A DNA stretch of 64,000 bases, taken from assembly GCF_000312305.1 (NCBI RefSeq), contig NZ_HE999449.1, positions 184,802 to 248,801 on the forward strand, read 5' to 3'. The stretch comes from Prevotella conceptionensis 9403948. GTDB lineage: Bacteria > Bacteroidota > Bacteroidia > Bacteroidales > Bacteroidaceae. A program made the translations under genes and the position numbers. Positions 36,290-46,039 of the stretch are shown one piece after another (the stretch's first letter is position 1; each line of letters starts with the position of its first letter). The notes under the pieces are model-generated. The model had not been told where the DNA came from, searched no databases, and saw nothing but the letters and a program-made list of their open reading frames with translations.

Positions 36290-36532
36290 TTATTTAATCA
36301 AGAATGCACACGCTGCAATGGCGAAGAGGGCACAACCCTCAACGAAAGAAGCGGTAACAATCATGTTTGTCTGTATTTTGTTCGTAGCTTCGGGCTGACG
36401 GGCAATGGCATCCATTGCGCTACCGCCAATGCGACCGATACCTAAACCTGCACCAATTGTAGCAATACCTGCACCAATACCGCAGCCTAGCTGAGCCAGA
36501 CCCTCGGCAGCCAATAATGTTGTAATCATCAT
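36290..36532 (-). CDS. atpE: ATP synthase c subunit
   Basis: Ring subunit of FO with two helices and the polar loop RQPEA (45-49). The ion-binding carboxylate is Glu65 in ASFVEGCALFA. The residue at the place of the sodium-binding Gln32 of Na+-type rings is Ile32, and Gly66 replaces the Ser, so this looks like a proton ring, even though the window also encodes two Na+/H+ antiporter types. The protein is 80 residues. A 191-bp gap separates it from atpB; it may hold a site that raises c-subunit output, but I found no clear promoter. Confidence 0.96.
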   Translation of the reverse strand: MMITTLLAAEGLAQLGCGIGAGIATIGAGLGIGRIGGSAMDAIARQPEATNKIQTNMIVTASFVEGCALFAIAACAFLIK

Positions 36533-36723
36533 AGTTCTTATTCTTTTATTAATTGTTTATATTCTATTTTAGTTGTTTTGTTCGTTAAGACGTTTCTTAC
36601 AGTGGCATCCGAGCCTCTTGTGGCATGCACACCTATGTTAAACTTATCACACAATAGCGCATTCACACGAAGAACTCTGCCCGTTAAAGTGTGTTCTGCA
36701 CAAGGCTGATAAGCTTTTGGAAA

Positions 36724-37779
36724 CTACTCGGCAACGTGGTGCTCACGATGAGCCATGCCGATAAAGACGGCACTAAGCATGGTGAACACATACGCCTGCA
36801 CGAATGCGACAAGCAATTCGAGACAGTTCATGAAAAGCAACATGATTATCCCAAACGTGTTCAATCCCAGGCCATAGCCTACGCCCATGTTCCATCCAAG
36901 GAATATCACGCAAGTGAAACTCAATATAATGGCATGACCAGCCATCATGTTGGCGAAGAGACGTATCATCAACGCAAAAGGCTTTGTGAAGATACTGAAC
37001 ACCTCTATCACCGGCATAAGGGGAACGGGAAACTTCAAGGCAACAGGAACTTCTGGCCAAAATACGTCTTTCCAATACTCCTTATTGCCAAAGATGTTGA
37101 TAACCAACATCGCGGTAATGGCCAAGAACATGGTTATGTTGATGTTACCCGTTACGTTTGCTCCGCCTGGGAACACGGGAACAAGCCCAATCATGTTACA
37201 AGTGAAGATGAAAAAGAACACCGTCAACAAGAAAGGAGCATAGCGTTTGTATTGCCGTTCGCCCACGGCAGGCTTTATCAGGTCGTCGTGGATGTACATC
37301 ACGAACATTTCCATCAAGCCAACGAGACCTTTGGGAGCAGCACTTTTCTCATCCACCTTCTTATACCAGCGTGCGCACGACAGGAAGACCGTGAGCAAAA
37401 TCGCCACAACAATCCATATCTGAGCAACGGCTTTGGTTATGCTTAGGTCCAAAGGACGCGTCGTAGAACCGTCTGCACGCCGTTCATATATCTTTCCATG
37501 ATGCTGGGCATCGAAGAAAAAGTTGTTCGGAAGATGATGAGCCGTACCCACATACCATTCGCCCGTGTCGCTACTTCTAACGATGATGGGTAAGGGTATG
37601 CTCAGATGCTTGCCTTCGTACGTGGCGATGTGCCATTCGTAAGCATCCGACAAGTGTTCGAGCACGATCTCTGGAATATCGAGTTCCTTCTTGTCTTCCC
37701 CTCCGTTGCTAGCCGCGTGGAGCGACAACGAAGTGAAAAGCAACAGCAGCAGAAACGATATATATCTTACTTTTTTCAT
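36724..37779 (-). CDS. atpB: ATP synthase a subunit
   Basis: Membrane subunit forming the proton half-channels. At 351 residues it is about 100 longer than the E. coli protein because of an N-terminal extension that begins with a cleavable-looking signal peptide (SFLLLLLFTSLSLHA), a known Bacteroidota feature. The essential arginine lies in FALMIRLFANMMAGH. The extension would be periplasmic. It follows the small membrane protein gene by 26 bp. Confidence 0.95.
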   Translation of the reverse strand: MKKVRYISFLLLLLFTSLSLHAASNGGEDKKELDIPEIVLEHLSDAYEWHIATYEGKHLSIPLPIIVRSSDTGEWYVGTAHHLPNNFFFDAQHHGKIYERRADGSTTRPLDLSITKAVAQIWIVVAILLTVFLSCARWYKKVDEKSAAPKGLVGLMEMFVMYIHDDLIKPAVGERQYKRYAPFLLTVFFFIFTCNMIGLVPVFPGGANVTGNINITMFLAITAMLVINIFGNKEYWKDVFWPEVPVALKFPVPLMPVIEVFSIFTKPFALMIRLFANMMAGHAIILSFTCVIFLGWNMGVGYGLGLNTFGIIMLLFMNCLELLVAFVQAYVFTMLSAVFIGMAHREHHVAE

Positions 37780-37805
37780 TATAATACATTATTATTATAT
37801 AGCCG

Positions 37806-38225
37806 TTATGTACCCGACTTACGCTTATCGTTTGAGAAGAACGTGGCGTGGTGCACCAACATCGCCACATAGTACAAGGCGAAAACGCATAGAAAGAGCA
37901 ACATCGCTTGTCTTTCTACCACGAAGTAGTACACGAAAAACACCAACACACACAACAGCATGCGAAACCCTGACACACCTAAGAAAAAGGTGGGGAGGCT
38001 ATCTGGCGACTTTATCGCCACGCGCGACCATACCAGGATGTCTGCCGTCTCGATGATTAAAAAGACCACCGAACTAACCAGCAACGGCAACGCAACCGCA
38101 TAACCCAGGAAAAGTTCGGCAACACCATACACGCCTATCGCCAACAAGGCCAGCGTAATGAGGCTTTGGCAGATGAAACGCCACTTTTGTTTGCCTACTC
38201 GCCTTTCGTCCATAGCACTTTCCAT
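37806..38225 (-). CDS. Small membrane protein at the AtpI position
   Basis: A 139-residue protein with about four transmembrane helices and a charged N-terminus (MESAMDERRVGKQKW). I see no certain family signature. Its place between atpC and atpB suggests an AtpI/AtpZ-like helper for c-ring assembly or Mg2+ uptake, as found next to atpB in other bacteria, but the sequence itself does not prove this. Confidence 0.8.
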   Translation of the reverse strand: MESAMDERRVGKQKWRFICQSLITLALLAIGVYGVAELFLGYAVALPLLVSSVVFLIIETADILVWSRVAIKSPDSLPTFFLGVSGFRMLLCVLVFFVYYFVVERQAMLLFLCVFALYYVAMLVHHATFFSNDKRKSGT

Positions 38226-38234
38226 AGAGAGCCG

Positions 38235-38483
38235 TTATACCTCCACACACAAGGAGACAACGTTCTTTTGCACCTCGACAAAACCACCTGTGATGGCACA
38301 CTCATGCGTTTCGCCCTCATCCGTGACGTAAACCACTTGGCCCACATCTAGCGAAGAGATGATGGGTGCATGGTTGTCGAGAATCTCGAACTCACCAAGA
38401 CTGCCTGGAACCTTTACGCTCTGGGCATCGCCTTGATAGAGTTGCTTTTCCGGAGAAACAATAATCAATTTGAGCATAGACAC
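38235..38483 (-). CDS. atpC: ATP synthase epsilon subunit (short form)
   Basis: Only 82 residues, corresponding to the N-terminal beta-sandwich that binds gamma and the c-ring. The C-terminal two-helix domain (about 45-50 residues), which inhibits ATP hydrolysis in many bacteria, is missing. The frame is closed cleanly and the next gene begins 9 bp later, so this is not a truncation artefact. Short epsilon subunits are known in Bacteroidota. Confidence 0.93.
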   Translation of the reverse strand: MSMLKLIIVSPEKQLYQGDAQSVKVPGSLGEFEILDNHAPIISSLDVGQVVYVTDEGETHECAITGGFVEVQKNVVSLCVEV

Positions 38484-38498
38484 GTGCTTTTACACCAA

Positions 38499-40043
<1,545 letters not shown>

Positions 40044-40071
40044 TTATTATATTTCTTTATTAATGATTGCG

Positions 40072-40102
40072 CAAAAGTAACGATAAAAAACGGAATTGCC
40101 AA
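40072..40102 (-). promoter_or_regulatory. Promoter of the ATP synthase operon
   Basis: Minus strand TTG (40100-40102) and TACTTTTG (40072-40079) with 20 bp between. It is the only promoter pair I see for the nine genes. Confidence 0.75.
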
Positions 40103-40158
40103 AATGTTCAGGCAATTTAATGTATGCAAACATTAAACTTTTCCAAATGTTGTTCCTT

Positions 40159-41136
40159 TTATATGCTTAGTTCGTCTAAAACGGTTATCAGCTTTTTATC
40201 AAAGGGTTTATCGCTCCTAATGGCTTCGGAAAGTGGCACATATACAATTTCGTTGTTGCGTACACCAATCATAACGTTGCGTTGTCCTTGCATGATGGCA
40301 TCTATCGCGCCCACTCCTGTGCGGCTAGCCAAGATGCGGTCGTGGGCTGTTGGCCTACCGCCACGCTGCAAATGCCCAAGGATAGACACGCGCACATCAT
40401 AGTCGGGGAACTCTTTCCTCACACGGTCGGCATAATACAGGGCGCCACACTTGGGACTTTCCGATACGATGACGATGCAACTCTTCTTCGATTTGCGTAT
40501 GCCCCGTTCCATAAACCGCGCCAATTGGTCAACGTCCGTCGAGTCTTCGGGTATGATGGCGGCCTCTGCGCCAGCAGCAATGGCACTGTTCTGAGCCAAA
40601 AAACCTGCATCGCGCCCCATTACTTCGACAAAGAAAATACGTTCGTGGCTTTGCGCCGTGTCGCGTATGCGGTCTACACATTCCACGATAGTATTCATCG
40701 TGGTATCGTAACCAATGGTCGAGTCGGTACCGTAAAGGTCGTTATCGATAGTTCCTGGCAGTCCAATACAACACAAGTCGTATTCTCTTGCAAACACCAT
40801 TGCACCCGTGAGCGAACCATTACCCCCAATCACAACCAAAGCATCTATCCCTTCTTTAACGATGTTGTCGTAAGCTTTCTTCCTTCCCTCTTCTGTTGTG
40901 AATTCACTGCTGCGCGCGGTCTTCAATATGGTGCCGCCCTGCATGATGATACCACTAACGTTCTCGGTGGTGAAAGGCTTTATGTCACCATTTATAAGTC
41001 CGTCGAAACCACGGTATATGCCTTTTATGTTAAACCCATTACAAATGCCAGCGCGTGTCACGGCGCGTATGGCAGCATTCATTCCTGGTGCATCCCCACC
41101 CGACGTGAGTATGCCTATCGTCTTTACTTTTGTCAT
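40159..41136 (-). CDS. pfkA: ATP-dependent 6-phosphofructokinase
   Basis: Glycolytic enzyme phosphorylating fructose 6-phosphate. The 325-residue protein has the N-terminal ATP loop [22 protein letters not shown] (glycine rather than aspartate at the nucleotide-selecting position, so ATP rather than pyrophosphate), the catalytic GTIDND segment and the [12 protein letters not shown] block. Length fits the bacterial ATP enzyme. A free-standing gene between the NhaD gene and the atp operon on the same strand. Confidence 0.95.
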   Translation of the reverse strand: MTKVKTIGILTSGGDAPGMNAAIRAVTRAGICNGFNIKGIYRGFDGLINGDIKPFTTENVSGIIMQGGTILKTARSSEFTTEEGRKKAYDNIVKEGIDALVVIGGNGSLTGAMVFAREYDLCCIGLPGTIDNDLYGTDSTIGYDTTMNTIVECVDRIRDTAQSHERIFFVEVMGRDAGFLAQNSAIAAGAEAAIIPEDSTDVDQLARFMERGIRKSKKSCIVIVSESPKCGALYYADRVRKEFPDYDVRVSILGHLQRGGRPTAHDRILASRTGVGAIDAIMQGQRNVMIGVRNNEIVYVPLSEAIRSDKPFDKKLITVLDELSI

Positions 41137-41208
41137 TGTTTTGATAACTTTATCTAGTTTCTACGCCCCATATATATAATAAGGTGTAGCGTAATCGTCC
41201 TTTATTTT

Positions 41209-41248
41209 GGTTGACAAATTAACAAGTTGACAAGTCAACAAGTTGGTA
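41209..41248. repeat. Octamer array 9 (five words)
   Basis: GGTTGACA, AATTAACA, AGTTGACA, AGTCAACA and AGTTGGTA in one 8-bp register between the NhaD gene and pfkA. Confidence 0.6.
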
Positions 41249-41303
41249 TCCCTATCCATTGTACAAATCTTAGCACGCCATTGCACACCCTCCATCCGTT
41301 TGC

Positions 41304-42692
41304 TTACGTAATGAGCCAAAGCAAAGCCATACCCAATACGCCACCCAAAAGAACTTTCCATCCCACATTGGCGAAATACCACCCAACGCGCATACGCTCC
41401 GTTCTTATCAGCGCCAAACCGCTTATCGAGCCTATGGGCAGAATGTTACCACCCACTGCTGTTGCAAAAGCAATCATCTTCCAATAAGCCCCGTTTTGGG
41501 CGAAGTTGGCCGAATATGAAGTGAGTTCAGCGTTCTCGCCCGACAAAACGGGATGTAGCGACAGGGCAGACATAGCCGTAACGAAACTGTCGAGCACACT
41601 ACTGATGGCCGCACTTGCCACGCCAAAGAACCAAATGTTGGGTGTCTGTTTGTCGATATAGGCCGTTACCTCGCTGAAAAAGCCCGTTTCATTAACTACG
41701 CCCACCGCAAACATGATGCCTAAAACAAACAATATCATCTGCATAGAGCCATATTGCAACACGCGTGGTATGCGGCGATGTATCGTTTCGCCCGTGTTAA
41801 GCAGCTTTCGGTTGAATATTTCGTTAACCACCCATAGCACAGACAGCACGCAAAGTGCGCCGAGGAAAGGGCTTAACTTGGTGATATTATGGAATGTAGG
41901 GATAAACCACAGACCGCCAATGCCCACAACGAACATCACAAGACGCTGCCAAACATTCAAGTTGGTATCGTCGCCGCGATAAGGGAGCCGTAAAAATTCA
42001 ATGTCGATACGGTCGGGCAATGCCCTAGACAACAACCAGGTTGGCACAACACAAGTAACAATGCAAGGTACTGCCATGCTTAACGAATAGTTTGTGGCAG
42101 TTATCGCCCCCATGTTCCATAGCACCAAGCCTTCGGGCGAGCCAATAACGGTTAATGCTCCGCCCATGTTTGCAGCAATTACAGCCACACTACCATAAAT
42201 CATTCGGTAACGCCTGTTGGGTATCACCTGATGAATGAGCGTCAAGGCCATCACCGTTGTGGTAAGGTTGTCTAAGTTTGCAGACACCACAAAGACGATG
42301 AGCATCATCATCCAAAGCAGCTTTTTGCTGTCACGAGTTCGTGCCCATATACCCAAGAAGTCGAAACAGCCGTTATTGTTCAATATCTCTACGATGGTCA
42401 TCGTGGCCAGCAAGAAGAGAACTATCTCGCAAGCCTTACCCACATAACGCAAAAAGATGGTCTGAGCGATAAACTGTTTCACAGCCTGACTGGTGTGCGC
42501 CATGCCGTTAAGATAGTCGGCGTAGGCCTGCTTGTGCATCAGCTGCACGAAATCCGTTCCATAAGAAACATACAACACCCACCCCACTGTACCAAGGAAT
42601 ATTGCTACAGCGGCCCTATTCACATTTGTAACATTCTCTGTGCTAATGAGAATAAAACCAACGACTATGATTAAAAGGATAATCAGAGACAT
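41304..42692 (-). CDS. NhaD-type Na+/H+ antiporter
   Basis: Inner-membrane ion transporter of 462 residues with about 12 helices, NhaD group of the ion transporter superfamily. Typical segments: VSANLDNLTTTVMALTLIHQ and ANMGGALTVIGSPEGLVLW in the first half, and AISSVLDSFVTAMSALSLHP and FATAVGGNILPIGSISGLAL in the second. NhaD exchanges Na+ or Li+ for protons. It has its own promoter with repeat element C directly upstream. Confidence 0.88.
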   Translation of the reverse strand: MSLIILLIIVVGFILISTENVTNVNRAAVAIFLGTVGWVLYVSYGTDFVQLMHKQAYADYLNGMAHTSQAVKQFIAQTIFLRYVGKACEIVLFLLATMTIVEILNNNGCFDFLGIWARTRDSKKLLWMMMLIVFVVSANLDNLTTTVMALTLIHQVIPNRRYRMIYGSVAVIAANMGGALTVIGSPEGLVLWNMGAITATNYSLSMAVPCIVTCVVPTWLLSRALPDRIDIEFLRLPYRGDDTNLNVWQRLVMFVVGIGGLWFIPTFHNITKLSPFLGALCVLSVLWVVNEIFNRKLLNTGETIHRRIPRVLQYGSMQMILFVLGIMFAVGVVNETGFFSEVTAYIDKQTPNIWFFGVASAAISSVLDSFVTAMSALSLHPVLSGENAELTSYSANFAQNGAYWKMIAFATAVGGNILPIGSISGLALIRTERMRVGWYFANVGWKVLLGGVLGMALLWLIT

Positions 42693-42712
42693 TATCTTAG
42701 ACTATTTAAACG

Positions 42713-42743
42713 CAAAGGTAACAATTGTTTATGAAACAAACAA
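42713..42743 (-). promoter_or_regulatory. Promoter of the NhaD gene
   Basis: Minus strand TTG (42741-42743) and TACCTTTG (42713-42720) with 20 bp between; 21 bp from the start codon. Confidence 0.72.
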
Positions 42744-42854
42744 GAACAAAAGAAACTATTCAACTTTTTTTTAGCCTATGTCCGTTCTTTGCGCATTAAC
42801 TCCCACCGCATGTACATGTTAGTAGCGCATGCATTTTGTCTATTTTTCAGTATA

Positions 42855-43475
42855 AAATTTAACATAATAAGTGGCCTTTCCGTCAACCAATCGCCCACCC
42901 CGTCGCAAAAAATCGATTCTCGCGAAGGTCTGTTTTGATGCAAAAAGGGACTAGTTGTAATTGCAGACAAAATGAATATTTATTTGATGAAACCACAGTT
43001 TAAACCTGATTTTGGGCTATCTGCTGCTAAAAAAAGTGCAATATGCCGCTAAATGCAGTGCGTTTTGGTGCTAAACGCAGTGCGTTTTGATGCTAAATGC
43101 AGTGCGTTTTGGTGCTAAACGCAAGGTAAAATGGTGCTAAATGCGGTGCAAAATGCTGCTAAATGCAAGATGAAAAGCATGAAAATACACTGCAATCGTA
43201 TAAATATAACTTTTATAATCCATTAAAAACATGGCTGAAAAGGGCGAAATGGACGTTAAAAAGTGGGATTTTAGCGGCTAAAAGCATGTAATTGGGCATG
43301 AAAAAATACAAGCTTGCAACCAAACTAGAAAGGTAAAATGGTGCAAAATGCAGGTTCTGTACCTAAAAATAGACAAAACAAGAGACGTAAAAAGCTAAAA
43401 ATAGTGCCAATTTACCTACTTTTTAACCTATATTTTCGCTAGAACGAAGTGAAAAATAAAGGGACATTGTAAAAT
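42855..43475 (+). repeat. Dispersed element, copy C (about 600 bp)
   Basis: Third copy, colinear with copy B through all blocks: ATTTAACATAATAAG, CAATCGCCCA, GTCGCAAAAAATCGATTCTC, GATGCAAAAAGGGA, the six 22-bp units, GTTAAAAAGTGGG, CAAACTAGAAAGG and TTTTCGCTAGAACG. The conserved end starts about 110 bp upstream of the NhaD promoter. The frame that is open in copies A and B contains a stop here. Confidence 0.85.
43035..43166 (+). repeat. Six 22-bp near-palindromic units (copy C)
   Basis: Six units of exactly 22 bp. The clearest read AG, TGCGTTT, seven bases, AAACGC, A: arms TGCGTTT and AAACGCA are perfect reverse complements. Neighbouring units also form AAACGCA-G-TGCGTTT across the junction. 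Confidence 0.88.
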
Positions 43476-43497
43476 AAAAACAACAAACTGAATTAAT

Positions 43498-43625
43498 GAG
43501 ATTGTGAGCTTGTGAGCTGATGAGTTGATGAGTTGATAAGTTTATGAGTTCTTGAGTTTGCAAGTTGATAAGTTGTTGTGTTTCTAAGTCGTTGAGTTGA
43601 TGTATTTGGAAGTTGTTGGTTTTTC
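43498..43625. repeat. Octamer array 8 (NAGTTNNT words)
   Basis: Sixteen 8-bp words in one register: GAGCTTGT, GAGTTGAT, AAGTTTAT, GAGTTCTT, AAGTTGTT and others. It occupies the same place beyond copy C as array 7 beyond copy B. From 43626 to 43834 no gene is seen; a 78-codon frame at 43664-43900 runs through the repeat homology and is rejected. Confidence 0.85.
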
Positions 43626-43823
43626 ATGAATGTATAAGCCAGTGAGTTGATTTATCCTACACTTTGTATATGAAGAAATATCTATCTTGTATTGGCACCA
43701 CAAAGATAACAAACACCTATCAATGTATTGAAAGATTAAAAGTCAAGACAGTTTTAATATTAAAATTTGCACTAGAAACATTGCGCAAAGTAAAGACAGG
43801 AGGACAAACAATGCCAGATGGCT

Positions 43824-43892
43824 GCAAAAAGAATCCGTTGCCCGATAGGTGCAAGGCCAACTTGGCCTTAACTGCACCCCACCGAGCAACGG
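43824..43892 (-). terminator. Nested hairpin after the M13 gene, probable terminator
   Basis: Three nested stems: CCGTTGC/GCAACGG (43835-43841/43886-43892), GGTGC/GCACC (43848-43852/43874-43878) and AAGGCCAA/TTGGCCTT (43853-43860/43862-43869). On the minus strand the outer stem is followed by ATTCTTTTTG. It lies 29 bp after the M13 peptidase stop. Confidence 0.6.
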
Positions 43893-43920
43893 TAAATTAA
43901 GTGTTTACGGTCTTATCACT

Positions 43921-45954
43921 TTACCAAAGCGACAAACGTTGGCTCTTAGGGATAAACAACTTGTCGCCTTCTTTCACAGCGAAAGCCTCGTACCAGGCAT
44001 CAATATGGGGCAAAGCGCCATTTACACGCCATTTACCCAGGGCATGCGGGTCGGCTTTTGTGCGGTTACGAATTTCTTGTTCGGTGATGTTTTGTCCCCA
44101 AACAGCAGCATAAGCCAAGAAGAAACGTTGTTCGGGCGTAAAGCCGTCGATGTTTTTAAGGTGTTTTTTTGCCTCAACATTTTTGAAAGCATTGAAACTT
44201 ACTTGCAATCCGCCGTGGTCTGCAAGGTTTTCGCCGAGCGTAAACTGACCATTGGCGTTGAGGTCGGGAAGAACTTTGATGTTCGAGAAGAAGTCGGCAT
44301 AAAGTTTAGCGCGCTCTTCAAATCCTTTCGCATCAGATGCAGTCCACCAATCATTCATATATCCGTTGGCATCGTATTGCCTGCCCTGGTCGTCAAAGCC
44401 GTGTGTCATCTCATGACCAATAACCACGCCGATAGCGCCGTAGTTATAAGCCTCGTCGGCCTTAGGATCGAAGAAGGGACGCTGCAAGATACCAGCGGGG
44501 AAACAAATTTCGTTGGTTGTAGGATTGTAGTAAGCGTTAACCGTTTGCGGGGTCATCAACCATTCATCGCGGTCGACGGGCTTACCCGCTCTTGTTAGAA
44601 TGTGCCTATCGTGCGAGAACTTTCGGCAAGCAAGCACATTCTCATAATACGACTTCGTTGGGTCGATGGTTAGTTTGCTATAATCTATCCATTTGTTGGG
44701 GTAACCAATCTTAACATAGAACTTGTTTAGCTTGTTATGCGCAGCTGCTTTTGTGGTGTCGCTCATCCATGTTTGTGCATCAATACGTTGTCCAAGCGAA
44801 ATTTGCAAGTTGCGCACCAGCTGTTCCATCATCTTCTTCGACGTTTCGGGGAAATAACGGGCAACATACATCTTACCTAATGCCTCACCCATCTGCTCTT
44901 CCACTTGGTTTGTGGCACGTTTCCACAACGGATATTCTTCCTTTCGGCCGCTCATGGTCTTGCCAAAGAAGTCGAAGTTGGCCAAACGAATTTCGTTCGT
45001 GAGGTACGAGGCTGAACTTTGAATGATGTCCCACTCGATAAGTGCGCGCAAGTCATCGGCCGTTGCGGCTGCATAAAGCTTGTCGTAGCCCTCCATAAAC
45101 CCAGGTTGCCCCACAATCATTTCCTGAATATAGGCCGATTTCACGCCCTCGGCATTAGCCATTGCTTCAAGATTTATGTTGGGATAGTTTTCCTTAAATT
45201 CCTTCAAGGTCATCTTATTGTAGTTGGCTTGTGGGTCGCGCAGTTCGGTTACGCTCTTCGACACCAACGCCAATGCCGTTTCCATGCGGAAAATAGCGTC
45301 GCGACGGGCATCGGCTTGTGCCTCGTTAAAGCCATAAAGACGGAACATGCGTGCGATGTGCTTGCGAAAAGCCTCACGAATGGCTACCGTGGCGGGGTCG
45401 TTGTTCACATAATAGTCTTTCTGACCAAGCGTTAAACCACCCTGACCGATAGTCAAGATGTTCATCGTTACGTTTTTTTCGTCGGCAGCGAAATACGAAC
45501 CGAAACCAACGCCGTAACCATAAACGGCATATTTAAGTTGAAATTGTTCAAGGTCGGCCTTGGTTTTAGCCCCTTCCGCCTCTGCAATCAAGGCTGCAAC
45601 AGGTGCAAGTCCTTCCTTTTCGCGGCGAGTAGAGTCCATAGCCAGCTTGTAATAGTCGGACAATTTCTGCTCCGTGCTACCTGGTTTAAACTTTTTTTTC
45701 AGTAGTTCGCCCAAAATGTTGTTAATGCGCTTGTTGTTGTCTTCTTGCAATCGGTCGAAACTTCCATAGCGCGAATAGGCTGCCGGCAACGGATTGTTCT
45801 TTTGCCAACCGCCCGTAGCAAACTGATAGAAATCGTCGGCCGCACGAACCGACTTGTCAAGGTCTGACATCACTAGCCCCGACTGCCCCTGAGCCATGCC
45901 CAACGTGGGCGAGGCCATCATCAAGAGCGCAGGAAAGATTTGTTTCATGTTCAT
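43921..45954 (-). CDS. M13 family metallopeptidase (PepO-like)
   Basis: Exported zinc endopeptidase of the neprilysin/PepO family, 677 residues. A signal peptide (about 1-21, ending GMAQG) is followed by the M13 N-terminal domain (DDFYQFATGGWQKNNPLP), the substrate motif NAYYNPTTNEICFPAGIL and the zinc motif HEMTH at about residue 513, with the ENLADHGG glutamate downstream. Length is normal. It would degrade peptides in the periplasm or outside; related enzymes of oral Bacteroidota act on host peptides. An in-frame ATG two codons downstream is an alternative start. Confidence 0.93.
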   Translation of the reverse strand: MNMKQIFPALLMMASPTLGMAQGQSGLVMSDLDKSVRAADDFYQFATGGWQKNNPLPAAYSRYGSFDRLQEDNNKRINNILGELLKKKFKPGSTEQKLSDYYKLAMDSTRREKEGLAPVAALIAEAEGAKTKADLEQFQLKYAVYGYGVGFGSYFAADEKNVTMNILTIGQGGLTLGQKDYYVNNDPATVAIREAFRKHIARMFRLYGFNEAQADARRDAIFRMETALALVSKSVTELRDPQANYNKMTLKEFKENYPNINLEAMANAEGVKSAYIQEMIVGQPGFMEGYDKLYAAATADDLRALIEWDIIQSSASYLTNEIRLANFDFFGKTMSGRKEEYPLWKRATNQVEEQMGEALGKMYVARYFPETSKKMMEQLVRNLQISLGQRIDAQTWMSDTTKAAAHNKLNKFYVKIGYPNKWIDYSKLTIDPTKSYYENVLACRKFSHDRHILTRAGKPVDRDEWLMTPQTVNAYYNPTTNEICFPAGILQRPFFDPKADEAYNYGAIGVVIGHEMTHGFDDQGRQYDANGYMNDWWTASDAKGFEERAKLYADFFSNIKVLPDLNANGQFTLGENLADHGGLQVSFNAFKNVEAKKHLKNIDGFTPEQRFFLAYAAVWGQNITEQEIRNRTKADPHALGKWRVNGALPHIDAWYEAFAVKEGDKLFIPKSQRLSLW

Positions 45955-46039
45955 GATTCTTTTTTTGTTATTGGATAATGATGATTAAATATTTAGTACT
46001 AGTTATATGTTCACCGAGACAAAGGGCTACTATCTACCT

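Noticed and set aside
36533-36723. tRNA or small RNA gene in the atpB-atpE gap
   Set aside because: No cloverleaf, promoter pair or terminator found in either orientation.
36691-37446. 251-codon plus-strand frame opposite atpB
   Set aside because: His/Gln-rich composition is what the reverse of membrane helices gives; atpB is certain.
40282-41157. 291-codon plus-strand frame opposite pfkA
   Set aside because: Antisense shadow of pfkA with no recognisable domain.
43664-43900. 78-codon frame between element C and the M13 gene
   Set aside because: It runs through sequence shared with the non-coding end of copy B and through the nested hairpin.
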